Source: CAIWHR01 sp039915505
GTDB lineage: Bacteria > Pseudomonadota > Gammaproteobacteria > Burkholderiales > Casimicrobiaceae
Length of the DNA: 17,687 bases
Direction: 5' to 3'
NCBI GenBank assembly: GCA_039915505.1
Contig: JBDSND010000116.1
Span: 1-17,687 of the forward strand
The translations under genes and the position numbers were made by a program. A model generated the notes under the pieces. It was not told the origin of the DNA. It saw only the letters and a list, made by a program, of their open reading frames with translations, and did not search any database. Below are positions 1-8,255 of the stretch, piece by piece (positions within the stretch are counted from its first letter, which is position 1; every line of letters begins with the position of its first letter).

Positions 1-1901
1 ATCGGCCCGGGCAGCGGCGCCAGCGGCGTCTCCTCGACCGAGAAATCGGCGGCCGGGCGCAGTTCGTCGCCTTCGATCAGCAGGATGCGCGCGTACGGAG
101 CGTCGCAAAGCTGGGCCGCACGTTTGACCACGGCCGCGAGCACCGGCTGTACGTCCGTGGGCGAGCTCGAGATCGTGTGGAGGATCTCGGCGATCGCGGT
201 CTGCTGTTCGAGAGCTTCCTTGGTTTGATTGAAAAGCTCGACGTTCTGGATTGCGATCGCGCCCTGCCGGGCGAAGGTCTTCAGCAATGCGATCTGCGAG
301 TCGGAGAAGCGGCCTGGGGCGCGGCGCGCGACGAACACGGAACCGATGACTTCTTTTTCGCGCATGACCGGTACGCCGAGCGCGCTGCGCCAGTACGGCG
401 CCGCGTGCTTCATGTCGTACGTCGGGTCCTCCAAGATGTCTTCGACGTTGACGACGTCGCGGCTGCGGATGGCGCGGGAAGTGACGGTTTCGGCATCGAG
501 GCGCATCGGATAGCGTGCGCGCACGAGGTCCACCCCTTCGGTCGTCACCCCGTGAATCGCCGCAAGTCGTATCATTTCGCCGTCGACTTGCGACACCACG
601 CTCACCTCTGCATCGCACAGCTTCTCCGCGCGTTCGCCGATGATGTCGAACACCGGCTGTACGTCGGTGGGCGAGCTGGAGATGACCCGCAGGATCTCGC
701 TGATCGACGTCTGCTGCTCGAGCGAAGTACGCAGTGCGGCGGTACGTTCCTCGACCCTGCGTTCGAGCCCCGCACGAGATTCACGCAGCGCCCCTGTCAT
801 TCGGTTGAACTGGTCGGCGAGCGCCTCGAGCTCGTCGCCGGTGCGCACTTCGAGCGTGGCGTCGAGATCGCCGGCGCCGATCCGCCGCGCACCGTCCTCC
901 AGCACCCGTATGGGCCGCACCATGCCGCGGGCCAGCGCCAGGGCACCCAGCGCCGAAAGGAGCAGTCCGGCAAGCAGCAGCAATGCGGTGCGCAGGATCG
1001 ACGCATTGAGCCGCGCGAACACCTCGGACACGGGCTGCTGGACGAAGACCCGCCACCCGAGGGTGTCGATGGGCGCCATCGCTAGGAGCACGTCGGTGCC
1101 AGCGAGGTCGCGCGCAATGATGGCGGACTCCGCGGTGGCGCCGGCGGCTGGCCCAATACTCGGAAGCCCGTCGAGCCGGGTCTTGCGCAGCACCAACGCG
1201 ATATCCGGGTCGGCAACGAGGTAACCGTTGGCGTCGACCACGTAGGCCTTGCCCTTCTTGCCGATGCCGATGCGCGAGACCACGTCCCAGATGAACTTGA
1301 GGTTGACATCGGCTATCGTCACTGCCCCGCCGGCCGGCGAGCGAAGCGCAATCGTCATGTATGGCTCGGTCTCCTTGCGGAAGTACACGGGCCCGAACCA
1401 TGTCTGGCCGCGGCGCGCTTCCCGGAATCCCGGTTCCTGCGAACGGTCCTTGCGCGATGCCATCACGTCCATCCCGAGTCGCGAGACGAGCACCTGCTCG
1501 TGCCCGGAGGCATCGAGCTCGGCGATGTCGGTGATGTCGGGAACCTGGCGGAGAAGCTTGATGAACTCGATGCGGCGCGCCTCGGCGTCGGCCCCGGGCT
1601 GGGGCAGCGCGGCGTACTTGAGTTGTTGCTCGATTCGACCGATGTACTGCTCGATGCGGCTCGCCGCGCCGATGGCCTTCTCGTACTGGAGGCTCGCCAG
1701 GGCCGACTTGTTTTCCTGGTACGAGAAGTACAACGAGATCGCACCCGACACCAGCAGGGCCAGGGTCACCAGCGACAGGATCAGCACCATGTACTTGCGG
1801 AACAGCCGGCCGCGATGCACGGGCAACGGCACCCCACCGGGCGCAGACGAATCCGTGCCGGGGGCGATCGTGCTAGTGCTAGCCGACAGGTCGTCAGGCA
1901 T
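1..1901 (-). CDS. Cache-HAMP-GAF-GAF membrane sensor protein (3' end outside window)
   Basis: This is the first 633 residues of a membrane signalling protein that runs off the left edge. Read on the minus strand it shows a short polar N-terminus, a transmembrane helix at about 38-60, an extracytoplasmic sensing region at about 62-300 that fits a double Cache fold, a second helix at about 303-327, and a HAMP linker at about 328-375 (RPIRVLEDGARRIGAGDL). A coiled coil leads to one GAF domain (about 410-555), followed by a second coiled coil and the start of a second GAF domain. The linker EQQT(A/S)I(A/S)EIL occurs twice, at about 396 and 566. In this architecture the missing C-terminus is usually a histidine kinase or a nucleotide cyclase; which one cannot be seen. 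I chose the ATG at 1899-1901 because AAGGA lies 5 bases upstream; an in-frame ATG at 1925 is possible but has poorer spacing. No partner regulator is visible. Confidence 0.9.
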   Translation of the reverse strand, partial: MPDDLSASTSTIAPGTDSSAPGGVPLPVHRGRLFRKYMVLILSLVTLALLVSGAISLYFSYQENKSALASLQYEKAIGAASRIEQYIGRIEQQLKYAALPQPGADAEARRIEFIKLLRQVPDITDIAELDASGHEQVLVSRLGMDVMASRKDRSQEPGFREARRGQTWFGPVYFRKETEPYMTIALRSPAGGAVTIADVNLKFIWDVVSRIGIGKKGKAYVVDANGYLVADPDIALVLRKTRLDGLPSIGPAAGATAESAIIARDLAGTDVLLAMAPIDTLGWRVFVQQPVSEVFARLNASILRTALLLLAGLLLSALGALALARGMVRPIRVLEDGARRIGAGDLDATLEVRTGDELEALADQFNRMTGALRESRAGLERRVEERTAALRTSLEQQTSISEILRVISSSPTDVQPVFDIIGERAEKLCDAEVSVVSQVDGEMIRLAAIHGVTTEGVDLVRARYPMRLDAETVTSRAIRSRDVVNVEDILEDPTYDMKHAAPYWRSALGVPVMREKEVIGSVFVARRAPGRFSDSQIALLKTFARQGAIAIQNVELFNQTKEALEQQTAIAEILHTISSSPTDVQPVLAAVVKRAAQLCDAPYARILLIEGDELRPAADFSVEETPLAPLPGP

Positions 1902-2124
1902 GACGGTCCTTGCGCGCGCCGCCATGCCAGCCGACCGCCCTCCCTTGGGCACCTCGCTGCGGCACTGTCACGAGCATACTTGGGTCCTCTGGTCCGCGCC
2001 GGCTTCGGGAGAACCACCCCTGTGCGACGTGGCAGCAGACCTGGACCGAGCTCCGCGCCGCCCCACGGCCTGCGTGGCGAGGCACTTTAGGCCCCCGCGC
2101 CGCCGGGGGTCAAGCGCTAGTCTC

Positions 2125-2183
2125 TTCCAATGACACATGAACCTGGAAGGTGCCCAGTAATTCCAATGGGAAGTGAGCCTGGA
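2125..2183. repeat. Imperfect 23-bp direct repeat, two copies
   Basis: Copies at 2125-2147 and 2161-2183 both begin TTCCAATG and end CCTGGA; they match at 18 of 23 positions with a period of 36 bp. Repeats of this kind occur near the ends of some insertion sequences, for example the IS21 family, but no transposase is recognisable nearby, so the origin is inference. Confidence 0.4.
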
Positions 2184-2347
2184 CGGCGGGCGATGAGGTC
2201 ATCCTGTGAGTATGATCGTGACCCCGCACAACGACCAGCTGACCCGGCTGGACCCAGTTGAAGCCCTTTTTCAATGGCACCGCCGATATCGACTTCCGCG
2301 CGCCCGGCGCCGGCGGTCGCGCCGTGCCTGGATCGAACAGGTCGTGC

Positions 2348-2375
2348 GCTAATTAGCTATCGCCGCCTGCGGCGA
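2348..2375. repeat. Adjacent palindrome and hairpin
   Basis: GCTAATTAGC (2348-2357) is a perfect 10-bp palindrome. It is followed at 2360-2375 by TCGCCGC-CT-GCGGCGA, a perfect 7-bp stem with a 2-base loop. There is no T-run after it, so it is not a standard intrinsic terminator on either strand. Confidence 0.4.
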
Positions 2376-2927
2376 CGCGAGCGCGAACCAACTCGCCCCC
2401 TGCGGGCGTGCAATCCGCCAGTGCCTCATCCCTGAACCGGTGCGCGATGAAGAGCCGAGGACGACGGCGCAAGACTTACGATCAGCGGACAGGGGCATCT
2501 TTCCCCCTGACGCTGCTGCGTCGTGAAACTAGCAGGTGCTGGGCAGCAGCGTCTTGATGGCACCTCCCAAGCCGTCGGGATCTGGGGTTTATAAGGTAGG
2601 TCGGTCCTGCCGGATGCGGTGTACTCCTCCGGCGTGAGCCACGAAGGGTCGCGCCGCATGGCCGCGTGCCGCCGACGGACTGGCTCCGCTGAGTGCCGGC
2701 TAAGGGACGCATAGCTGCAGTTGACGCCAACGGCGGGTAGGAGCGGTAGGCCTGCCGTTCAGCCGCGCCACTTCACGGCCGGACCCGACCCGTCGCTGTC
2801 TGTCGGGCTCGAGAAGCGGATGCTCACGAAAGGCGCAGTTCGGGCCCACCGATCATTTGTCTGGGCGCCGATCTCGCCTCCACAATCTGGTCAGCAGGCG
2901 GGCGCCGACAAACAATCCGCTGCTCCC

Positions 2928-3914
2928 TTACTGAATCACCTCATCCGCCCGCAACAACAGCGACTGCGGAATGGTGAGGCCGATCGCTTTCGCCGTCTTG
3001 AGGTTGATAGTGAGGTAGAACCGCGTCGGCTGCTCAACCGGCAGGTCGCTCGGTTTCGCGCCCTTCAGGATACGATCGATGTAGTACGGCATGCGTCGCG
3101 CATCATCGACGACCTTTCCGGCGTACGACATCAGCACGCCCGCCTGGACGAGTTCCACGAACGCGTTCATCGCGGGGAGCCGTTGCTCGAGCGCCAGCTT
3201 GGCAATTGTCTCGCGTTCAGCGAACAGGAATGGCTGACCAAGAATTAGCAGCGCATCGACCTTCTCGCGCGCGATCGTCGCGAAGGCGCCGTCGATGTCC
3301 TCGGGGACGCGTAACTCTACGGGTGTCAGCGTTAATCCCAGGCTGCGTGCCACGATCTCAACCTCGGCTCGACCCCGCGCGTGCAACGGGAAGCCCGAAT
3401 TGACCATCATCGCGATATGAGTAGCCTTTGGAACAGCGTTTTTCAGCAGCGCCAGTTGCTTCCCAAATAACCCTGGTCCGAGGCCGCCGAGCCCGGTGAT
3501 GTTGCCGCCCGGACGCCCGAGATCCGCGACGAGACCCGACCCGACGGGGTCACCGACGAAATAGAACACGATGGGAATCGTCGCAGTTGCGTTCTTGGCG
3601 GCCGTGGTTGGCGGCGTCCCAGCGGTAACGATGAGATCGACCTTGTGCTGCACGAGCTCGGCCGCAAGAGCGGGGAGGCGCTGGCTGCGCCCTTCCGACA
3701 ACAGGTTCTCGACGGTGAAGTTCTGGCCCTCGATCCAGCCCAGCTCGCGCATCCCCGCGATGAACACCTCCCACAGAGGATGCTTGTTGGCTCGCGTCGA
3801 ACTGAGCCAACCGATGCGGAATATTTTTGTGGGCTGCTGCGCAGGCACCCCGGGTGACGCGATGAGCCCCCACGCGCTGCCGACCGCGCTGATGAAGGTT
3901 CGTCGATTCATCAT
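2928..3914 (-). CDS. ABC transporter substrate-binding protein, ABC_sub_bind (TrpX-like) family, copy 1
   Basis: A 328-aa exported binding protein of the PF04392 type, which captures a small solute in the periplasm for an ABC importer. The leader starts MMNRRTFISAV and ends near PAQQ (about residue 27); the RRTFI motif is twin-arginine-like, as is common in this family. The core has the family's KVDLIVTAGTPP segment (about 91-102), GDP at about 121-123 and RPGGNITG at about 134-141, and the hallmark C-terminus TIPQSLLLRADEVI. Length is normal. I start at the double ATG at 3911-3914, which has GAGG 7 bases upstream and places the leader at the N-terminus, rather than at 3995, which would add 27 residues before it. 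No permease or ATPase gene adjoins it. The ligand is unknown; TrpX-like relatives have been linked to amino acids, but most members are uncharacterised. Confidence 0.9.
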   Translation of the reverse strand: MMNRRTFISAVGSAWGLIASPGVPAQQPTKIFRIGWLSSTRANKHPLWEVFIAGMRELGWIEGQNFTVENLLSEGRSQRLPALAAELVQHKVDLIVTAGTPPTTAAKNATATIPIVFYFVGDPVGSGLVADLGRPGGNITGLGGLGPGLFGKQLALLKNAVPKATHIAMMVNSGFPLHARGRAEVEIVARSLGLTLTPVELRVPEDIDGAFATIAREKVDALLILGQPFLFAERETIAKLALEQRLPAMNAFVELVQAGVLMSYAGKVVDDARRMPYYIDRILKGAKPSDLPVEQPTRFYLTINLKTAKAIGLTIPQSLLLRADEVIQ

Positions 3915-4467
3915 TGAGGTGCCTCGTGGGTCGAAATTAGACTTGCCGACGCTACTCTGCCACCCACTTACAGTAAGGGTCAAGCCGTGCTTCAACGCTC
4001 CGAGTCTCTGGTGGGCACGCCAGACCCCGGATGATCATGCGGTGTTCCCAGCGCTCGCTTAATGATCGCGGTGCACCTACTCGCGGGTCGTGCGGACGTC
4101 CGGACCTCCACGCAGCGTCGCAGTCTCGGAAGCAGTCATAGACCGGCATGCACGGTCGGCCTTCGACCCGGGCGACCACTGGACCGGGAGCGCACCGTGC
4201 TCGATGACCAGATACAACGGTTCAGGTGTGGCCGTAGAATTGCGCGTGAACGGCCGCGGTGATCGACGGTCCGCTTTCAGGCACAGCCGTACCCCCGCTA
4301 TTGGCGCGGCACGCGCCCTTTGCCGCGCCTTTTGTTTACTGCAAGCGCCAACGCGGTCACGATAGCAAGTGTGGAACTCGAGCTTTGTTTGGGTGCGCCA
4401 CGGTGACGGATCTTCAACCTCAAGGATTGGTGGCAGGTCGGGCGCGCGCACCTCGTGGGAAGGGGCG
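3915..4467. other. Intergenic stretch, no gene recognised
   Basis: The open frames crossing this stretch on either strand are arginine- and proline-rich and lack any family motif, as expected of chance frames in GC-rich DNA. It lies downstream of the molybdoenzyme gene and upstream of the first receptor gene, both on the minus strand, so the receptor promoter should be here. No clear terminator hairpin with a T-run was found. Confidence 0.5.
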
Positions 4468-5631
4468 CTAGGCGAGGCGAATCCGCCGCGTGATTTGCCC
4501 GTTGCTTTCCCAGTAGGTTTTCTTCTTTGAAATGCGCGGATCGTCCATCGTCGGCTGCACGTTGCCCTGCGTATCGACTGCGCGCGACGTGATCGTGTGT
4601 TCGCCCGGCGTCGCGTTGGGCCAGTCCACCGACCAGATGTTCCAGGCAAATTTGGCCTGTTCGCTCCTGTCCATCGTCGCTGCCCGCCACGCTCCGCCGT
4701 CTACCTGCACCTCTACGCGGGAAACGGGTGCGCCCCAAGCGGCGCCGACGATGCGGTACTGACCGTCCTTGCGCGTAACTTTAGCCGGCACCGACTTGAG
4801 CAAGGTGCGGGCCACTGAGGTCTCGACGGACTCGGTCTGCCCGTTGCGCTCCTCTTCGCGGATGGTGACGTAGTCACGCGCCATGAAACGCCCCATATAA
4901 CGCGTGTCACGTACCTCGATGCGCGTCAGCCATTTGACGTTGGCAATGCCGTACCAGCCAGGTGCAACAAGCCGCACCGGCGCGCCGTGAGGCTGTGGAA
5001 GTGGGGCGCCATTCATCTGATAGCAGAGTAGATTGTTCGAACTCAGCGCATCGGCGAGCGACATGCTGCGTGCGAAGTGCTGCGGCAGCTTCATGTCGCG
5101 AACGACCTCCGTCCCCGAATCGGCTCCCCAGAAGACAACTTCGGTGCCTCGAGCCGTGACTCCGGCCTGCTTCAGCAACGGAGCGAGCGGCGTACCTCCC
5201 CACTTTGCGGTGCCGATGCCGCTGGTGAACCACGGAAAACCATGGTTGCCACCGCATTCGATCGTGTACACGACCTCTTGGTGCGGCCGCGCTTTGAGCT
5301 CCGCAAGCGTCAGAGTCACCGGTTTCTGCACCAACCCGCCGATCTCGAGCTTCCAAGTCTCTGCGTCAATGACCGGCTTGTCGTAGTGCGACACACGGAA
5401 GAATTTATCGTTCGGCGTTAAAAACGCCGTGAGGTCTTCCCACGATTGCAAATTCTCGACGACGCCGCCACTCGGGTTCGGTCCGGGCTGATCCATCCAC
5501 GGTACGACTTCCTCGCCAGGGCGGCTGGGAAACGCTTGAACCAACCAGGAGGCCTGAAGCAGTGCCAGTCCAGTGAACGTTGCACTGGCTTGCTTCAACA
5601 GTTCGCGGCGGGAAATGTTTTGTAAGTTCAT
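4468..5631 (-). CDS. Tat-exported sulfite oxidase-family molybdopterin oxidoreductase
   Basis: A 387-aa periplasmic enzyme carrying a molybdopterin cofactor, similar to SoxC/SorA-type sulfite dehydrogenases. A twin-arginine leader is visible (SRRELLK at about 7-13, then a hydrophobic stretch to about 33). The oxidoreductase molybdopterin domain spans about 75-245, with the putative Mo-ligand cysteine at about 126 in YTIECGGNHG and the family signature GAPVRLVAPGWYGIANVKW at about 216-234. A Mo-co dimerisation domain follows at about 270-385 (VSRVEVQVDGGAW; GEHTITSRAVD). GGAG stands 5 bases before the ATG at 5629-5631. The sequence after the cysteine is GGNHG rather than the AGN(R/G) seen in classic sulfite oxidases, so sulfite as substrate is not secure. 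No cytochrome c partner and no other sox genes adjoin it; the only close neighbour on the strand is the small secreted protein upstream. Confidence 0.88.
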   Translation of the reverse strand: MNLQNISRRELLKQASATFTGLALLQASWLVQAFPSRPGEEVVPWMDQPGPNPSGGVVENLQSWEDLTAFLTPNDKFFRVSHYDKPVIDAETWKLEIGGLVQKPVTLTLAELKARPHQEVVYTIECGGNHGFPWFTSGIGTAKWGGTPLAPLLKQAGVTARGTEVVFWGADSGTEVVRDMKLPQHFARSMSLADALSSNNLLCYQMNGAPLPQPHGAPVRLVAPGWYGIANVKWLTRIEVRDTRYMGRFMARDYVTIREEERNGQTESVETSVARTLLKSVPAKVTRKDGQYRIVGAAWGAPVSRVEVQVDGGAWRAATMDRSEQAKFAWNIWSVDWPNATPGEHTITSRAVDTQGNVQPTMDDPRISKKKTYWESNGQITRRIRLA

Positions 5632-5860
5632 GGGGGCTCCTCTGCCTAGTTGTACGCGGCTTACACCGGCAAGACCCGACCCGTTGCAGCCCTTCGTGTC
5701 TTCGAAGCGGGCATTGGCTCCAAATTACGCCGGGCCGCAGAAGATGTGCAAAGTCCACAGCAGCATACCGTCAAGCACTGCGTGGCTCTGTTGGTCCCTC
5801 GCAAGGCTGGATAGCTCTAACTGCTGCAAAGGACCTGACAGCTTGACAACTGCTGGAATA

Positions 5861-6319
5861 TTATTTGGTGATCAGCTCCTGCATGACCTTGTTTCCGATG
5901 ATCTCGCGGACGTCGCCACGCTTGGTCATAAGCTGAACCTGCTTGTCCTCCGCGCCTATGATCTTAGTTTCAATTGCTTCGTACTTTGCCGATATGCCGT
6001 CGAAAGCCGCCCAGTTCTTGTATTCCTCAAGAAACATTACGTCCCAATCGTCTCGCCCCATCGAGTTGCCGGAGAGGGTGTGGCTCGAAATCACCAATCC
6101 CTGCTTCTTCGCCTCTTCGTTGATCTTCTTGCGCAGAGGCAGGACATCGCGCATGTAGACATCGAACATGCCGGGTTTGACTCGAATCATGCTTATGGCC
6201 CAAACGCTGCCTTCGGTGTAGGGCTTTTCTTCTGCAACCGCCATCGTTGACACAGCCGCAACTCCGCACAATGCCGCCCCGGCTGCGAGCCGCACAATCG
6301 CGTTTCCCGTTCTTTTCAT
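5861..6319 (-). CDS. Small secreted protein of unknown function
   Basis: A 152-aa protein with a Sec-type signal peptide (positive MKRTGNAIVR, hydrophobic core at about 11-28, likely cleavage after AVA at about 29). The mature part contains IRVKPGMFDVYMRDVLP, GNSMGRDDWDVMFLEEYKNW and a lysine-rich, charged C-terminus. The pattern of a metabolite-sized domain with 'KPGMFDVYM...' and 'DWDVMFLEEYKNWAAFD' resembles dimeric alpha/beta-barrel (NIPSNAP/EthD-like) proteins, but this is a fold-level guess. Three consecutive ATG codons lie at 6317-6325; GGGAGG sits directly against the first, so only the third (6317-6319) has proper spacing. The gene is 229 bases upstream of the molybdoenzyme gene on the same strand, which allows but does not prove joint expression. 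Confidence 0.8.
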   Translation of the reverse strand: MKRTGNAIVRLAAGAALCGVAAVSTMAVAEEKPYTEGSVWAISMIRVKPGMFDVYMRDVLPLRKKINEEAKKQGLVISSHTLSGNSMGRDDWDVMFLEEYKNWAAFDGISAKYEAIETKIIGAEDKQVQLMTKRGDVREIIGNKVMQELITK

Positions 6320-6955
6320 CATCATCCTCCCGGTTGGATCTGCAATCGGCTCCGTCTATTCGCGACGATCGATAGAGAGACCCCCGCATGGCAACCCGGC
6401 GCCCACCCTCACTCTGCCAGAAATTGAGAGCTTGTGTAATGTGCATTGGAACGTGGCTTTAGTATCGCTCCGCTGCGCCACGGTCCGCTATGGAGCGTCG
6501 CGCGGTATGGCTGCTGTTGGCCGGTTGCGGTAGGCGGGCGATCCTCTTCTGAAGTCCCATTGTTATCAACAGGCGGACTCCTGTCGGAGCCTGGGCAAGC
6601 GGGCTAATGCTTATCAGTGCGACGTGCCGCTTGGCAGCGCAGCGGATGTGTTCCCATAATTGACGGACCCGTCGAGCCCGGCACACGCGCAGAGCGGCGA
6701 TCGCTACATGCACCCCCTCCGTGTCAAACGCCCATCCAATCGGGTCGAAGCAAGTTCCCATGATCGCCCGATCCGTGATCTGCATACCGCAGGGCGAAAA
6801 GAGACTCTCGATTGACCGCTTGCAGGCAACGGCGTAGCGTCTTAGCGTCCGCTCCGGACCGAGATCCTGGGAAACCCCTATGCCACAAGGCGTGAAACGT
6901 GCGGTCGTCTCGACCAACCTTCTTGCGCTGGTTTGCGCACGGAACGGGTAGTCGA
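6320..6955. other. Divergent intergenic stretch, no gene recognised
   Basis: About 636 bases lie between the divergently transcribed secreted-protein gene and the second receptor gene. The longest open frame, on the minus strand at 6459-6917, is rich in Arg and Cys and has no family motif or visible ribosome binding site, so I treat it as chance. Promoters of both flanking genes should be here, but no confident -35/-10 pair was identified. Confidence 0.5.
6326..6331 (-). promoter_or_regulatory. Ribosome binding site that decides the start at 6319
   Basis: On the minus strand GGGAGG is followed immediately by ATGATGATG. Zero spacing excludes the first ATG and 3 bases is poor for the second; the third has 6 bases. 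Confidence 0.6.
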
Positions 6956-7918
6956 ATGAACAGACGTGGCATGCTGGCTACGCTACTTGCTTGCACTGCA
7001 TCACCGCTTGCCAGCTTTGCCCAACAAGCTGGACGCATCTACAAGCTCGGCGTGCTTTATAGCGGGGCGGGCAAATCGATGCAGCCCCACCGAGACGTGA
7101 TCCGCGCGCAACTTGCAACGCACGGCTTTGTCGAAGGTCGCAACCTGCAGATGACGTGGCGTGGTGGGGGCAGTTTGCGGGACATCGATCGCAAAACCGC
7201 AAACGAGCTGGTGGCGGCCGGTCCGGACGCAGTTCTCGCGTTCTCCGCGGAGATGACCCAAGCCGTGCAATTTGCCACAAAATCCATTCCGATCGTATTC
7301 GCACAGGTCAGCGACCCGATCGCGGATGGTGTTGTGCGGGACTACGCGCATCCGGGCGCGAACACTACTGGTGTCTCGACGCGCCACCGCGAACTGCTCG
7401 GAAAGCGCTTCGAACTGCTCCGCGAGATCGCGCCTAAGGCGAAACGCGTGGCGCTTGTCACTCCGTATGCCACCGATCCGGCTCTTATGGCGGCGCGACC
7501 GGCCATTATGAACGCCGCGAAACGGCTTGATTTTGAGCTAATCGAAATCATAAGCTCCAACACGTTTGATATCGAGGAGAAACATGCCGAGGCAATGTTC
7601 GTATACTCGGTTCTGGGAGAGAACTTCACCATGGATAACCTCATCGCCCTTTCCGTAAGGCTGCGCATTCCGTCGATCTTCCCGGACGCGCAATGGGTCG
7701 CGCGAGGGGGTCTGTTGTCATACGGCACCGATCCGCTATGGGACACGCGACTTGCCGCCGACCTGCTAGCGCGAGTACTGAGCGGCGCTAAGCCGGGCGA
7801 CCAGCCCGTGGATCAAAATTCTCGGTTCGTCCTGGCGATAAATCTTGCGACCGCGAAAGCGTTGGGCTTGACGATCCCGCAATCGCTGCTGCTGCGCGCC
7901 GACGAGGTGATCCAGTAA
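6956..7918 (+). CDS. ABC transporter substrate-binding protein, ABC_sub_bind family, copy 2
   Basis: A 320-aa periplasmic binding protein and a divergent paralogue of the 2928-3914 gene. The leader MNRRGMLATLLAC...SFAQQ ends at about residue 24. Family landmarks are LGVLYSG at about 31-37, GFVEGRNLQ at about 57-65, IPIVFAQVSDPIADGVV at about 111-127, HPGANTTGVS at about 132-141, and the C-terminal LGLTIPQSLLLRADEVIQ. In the usual GDP and PGGN positions it has SDP and PGAN. It is slightly short because the segment after SNTFDIEE, which normally carries the ADP/ARxDA region, is compressed by several residues; ligand binding may therefore differ. The start at 6956 was chosen because it puts the RR leader first; the frame is open to 6899, and the ribosome binding site is weak. 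No permease or ATPase gene is next to it. Confidence 0.88.
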   Translation: MNRRGMLATLLACTASPLASFAQQAGRIYKLGVLYSGAGKSMQPHRDVIRAQLATHGFVEGRNLQMTWRGGGSLRDIDRKTANELVAAGPDAVLAFSAEMTQAVQFATKSIPIVFAQVSDPIADGVVRDYAHPGANTTGVSTRHRELLGKRFELLREIAPKAKRVALVTPYATDPALMAARPAIMNAAKRLDFELIEIISSNTFDIEEKHAEAMFVYSVLGENFTMDNLIALSVRLRIPSIFPDAQWVARGGLLSYGTDPLWDTRLAADLLARVLSGAKPGDQPVDQNSRFVLAINLATAKALGLTIPQSLLLRADEVIQ

Positions 7919-8255
7919 TCACGCGGTGCGGTGCTAACACCAACGTCTGCTCGGGAGCATCCGGACCCAGAGTAACCGGGGTGCGAATGTCGGTTCGGGA
8001 AGATTTGCGCGCGCTGCTCGCGAGTCCGGTCCGGGCGCGAGTCGCCTTCTGGGAACCGGCAGGTCTCGACCCAAAGCGGTCCTGGAACGTTCTCGGAAGC
8101 AGCGGCTCATGATTGATGAGCACATTCGGGCCCGCGGCGCGATGCCCTCGATCGCGGTCAGGCGCTGTACCTTCCGGCCAGGAGCGGTCATTCAGTCGTT
8201 CACCTTGGTGGCATAGTATGGTCGGACTGTCATTCGTCAACGAGAGGATCCAGTG
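7919..8255. other. Intergenic stretch between two receptor genes
   Basis: No gene is recognised in these 337 bases. They contain an inverted repeat GCTCAT-GATTG-ATGAGC at 8105-8121, which could be an operator or a small hairpin. The distance and this insert suggest that the third receptor gene has its own promoter instead of being co-transcribed with the second. Confidence 0.4.
8105..8121. repeat. Inverted repeat upstream of third receptor gene
   Basis: A perfect 6-bp inverted repeat (GCTCAT/ATGAGC) with a 5-base spacer lies about 135 bases before the start at 8256. Its role is unknown, and short repeats like this also occur by chance. Confidence 0.3.

Larger units (their letters stand above)
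1902..2927. other. About 1 kb without a convincing gene
   Basis: Every open frame here is short, and none gives a recognisable domain. The stretch holds a 23-bp imperfect direct repeat (2125-2147 and 2161-2183), a 10-bp palindrome at 2348-2357, and a hairpin TCGCCGC-CT-GCGGCGA at 2360-2375. It may be decayed mobile DNA, but no transposase motif is clear. It must also contain the promoter of the sensor gene transcribed leftward from 1901. Confidence 0.5.

Noticed and set aside
177..1224. Long plus-strand open frames (302 aa and 194 aa)
   Set aside because: They are antisense to the Cache-HAMP-GAF sensor, which gives clear domains on the minus strand; the plus frames are Arg-rich without motifs.
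2426..2730. Minus-strand frames with LTPEEY, faintly like the end of IS3-type transposases
   Set aside because: The six residues are too few, nothing else of a transposase (DDE residues, upstream OrfA) is present, and codon use is not coding-like.
4077..4649. 190-aa minus-strand frame
   Set aside because: It overlaps the C-terminus of the molybdoenzyme in another frame and has no recognisable domain.
6459..6917. 152-aa minus-strand frame in the divergent region
   Set aside because: No ribosome binding site, no motif, and an Arg/Cys-rich composition typical of chance frames.
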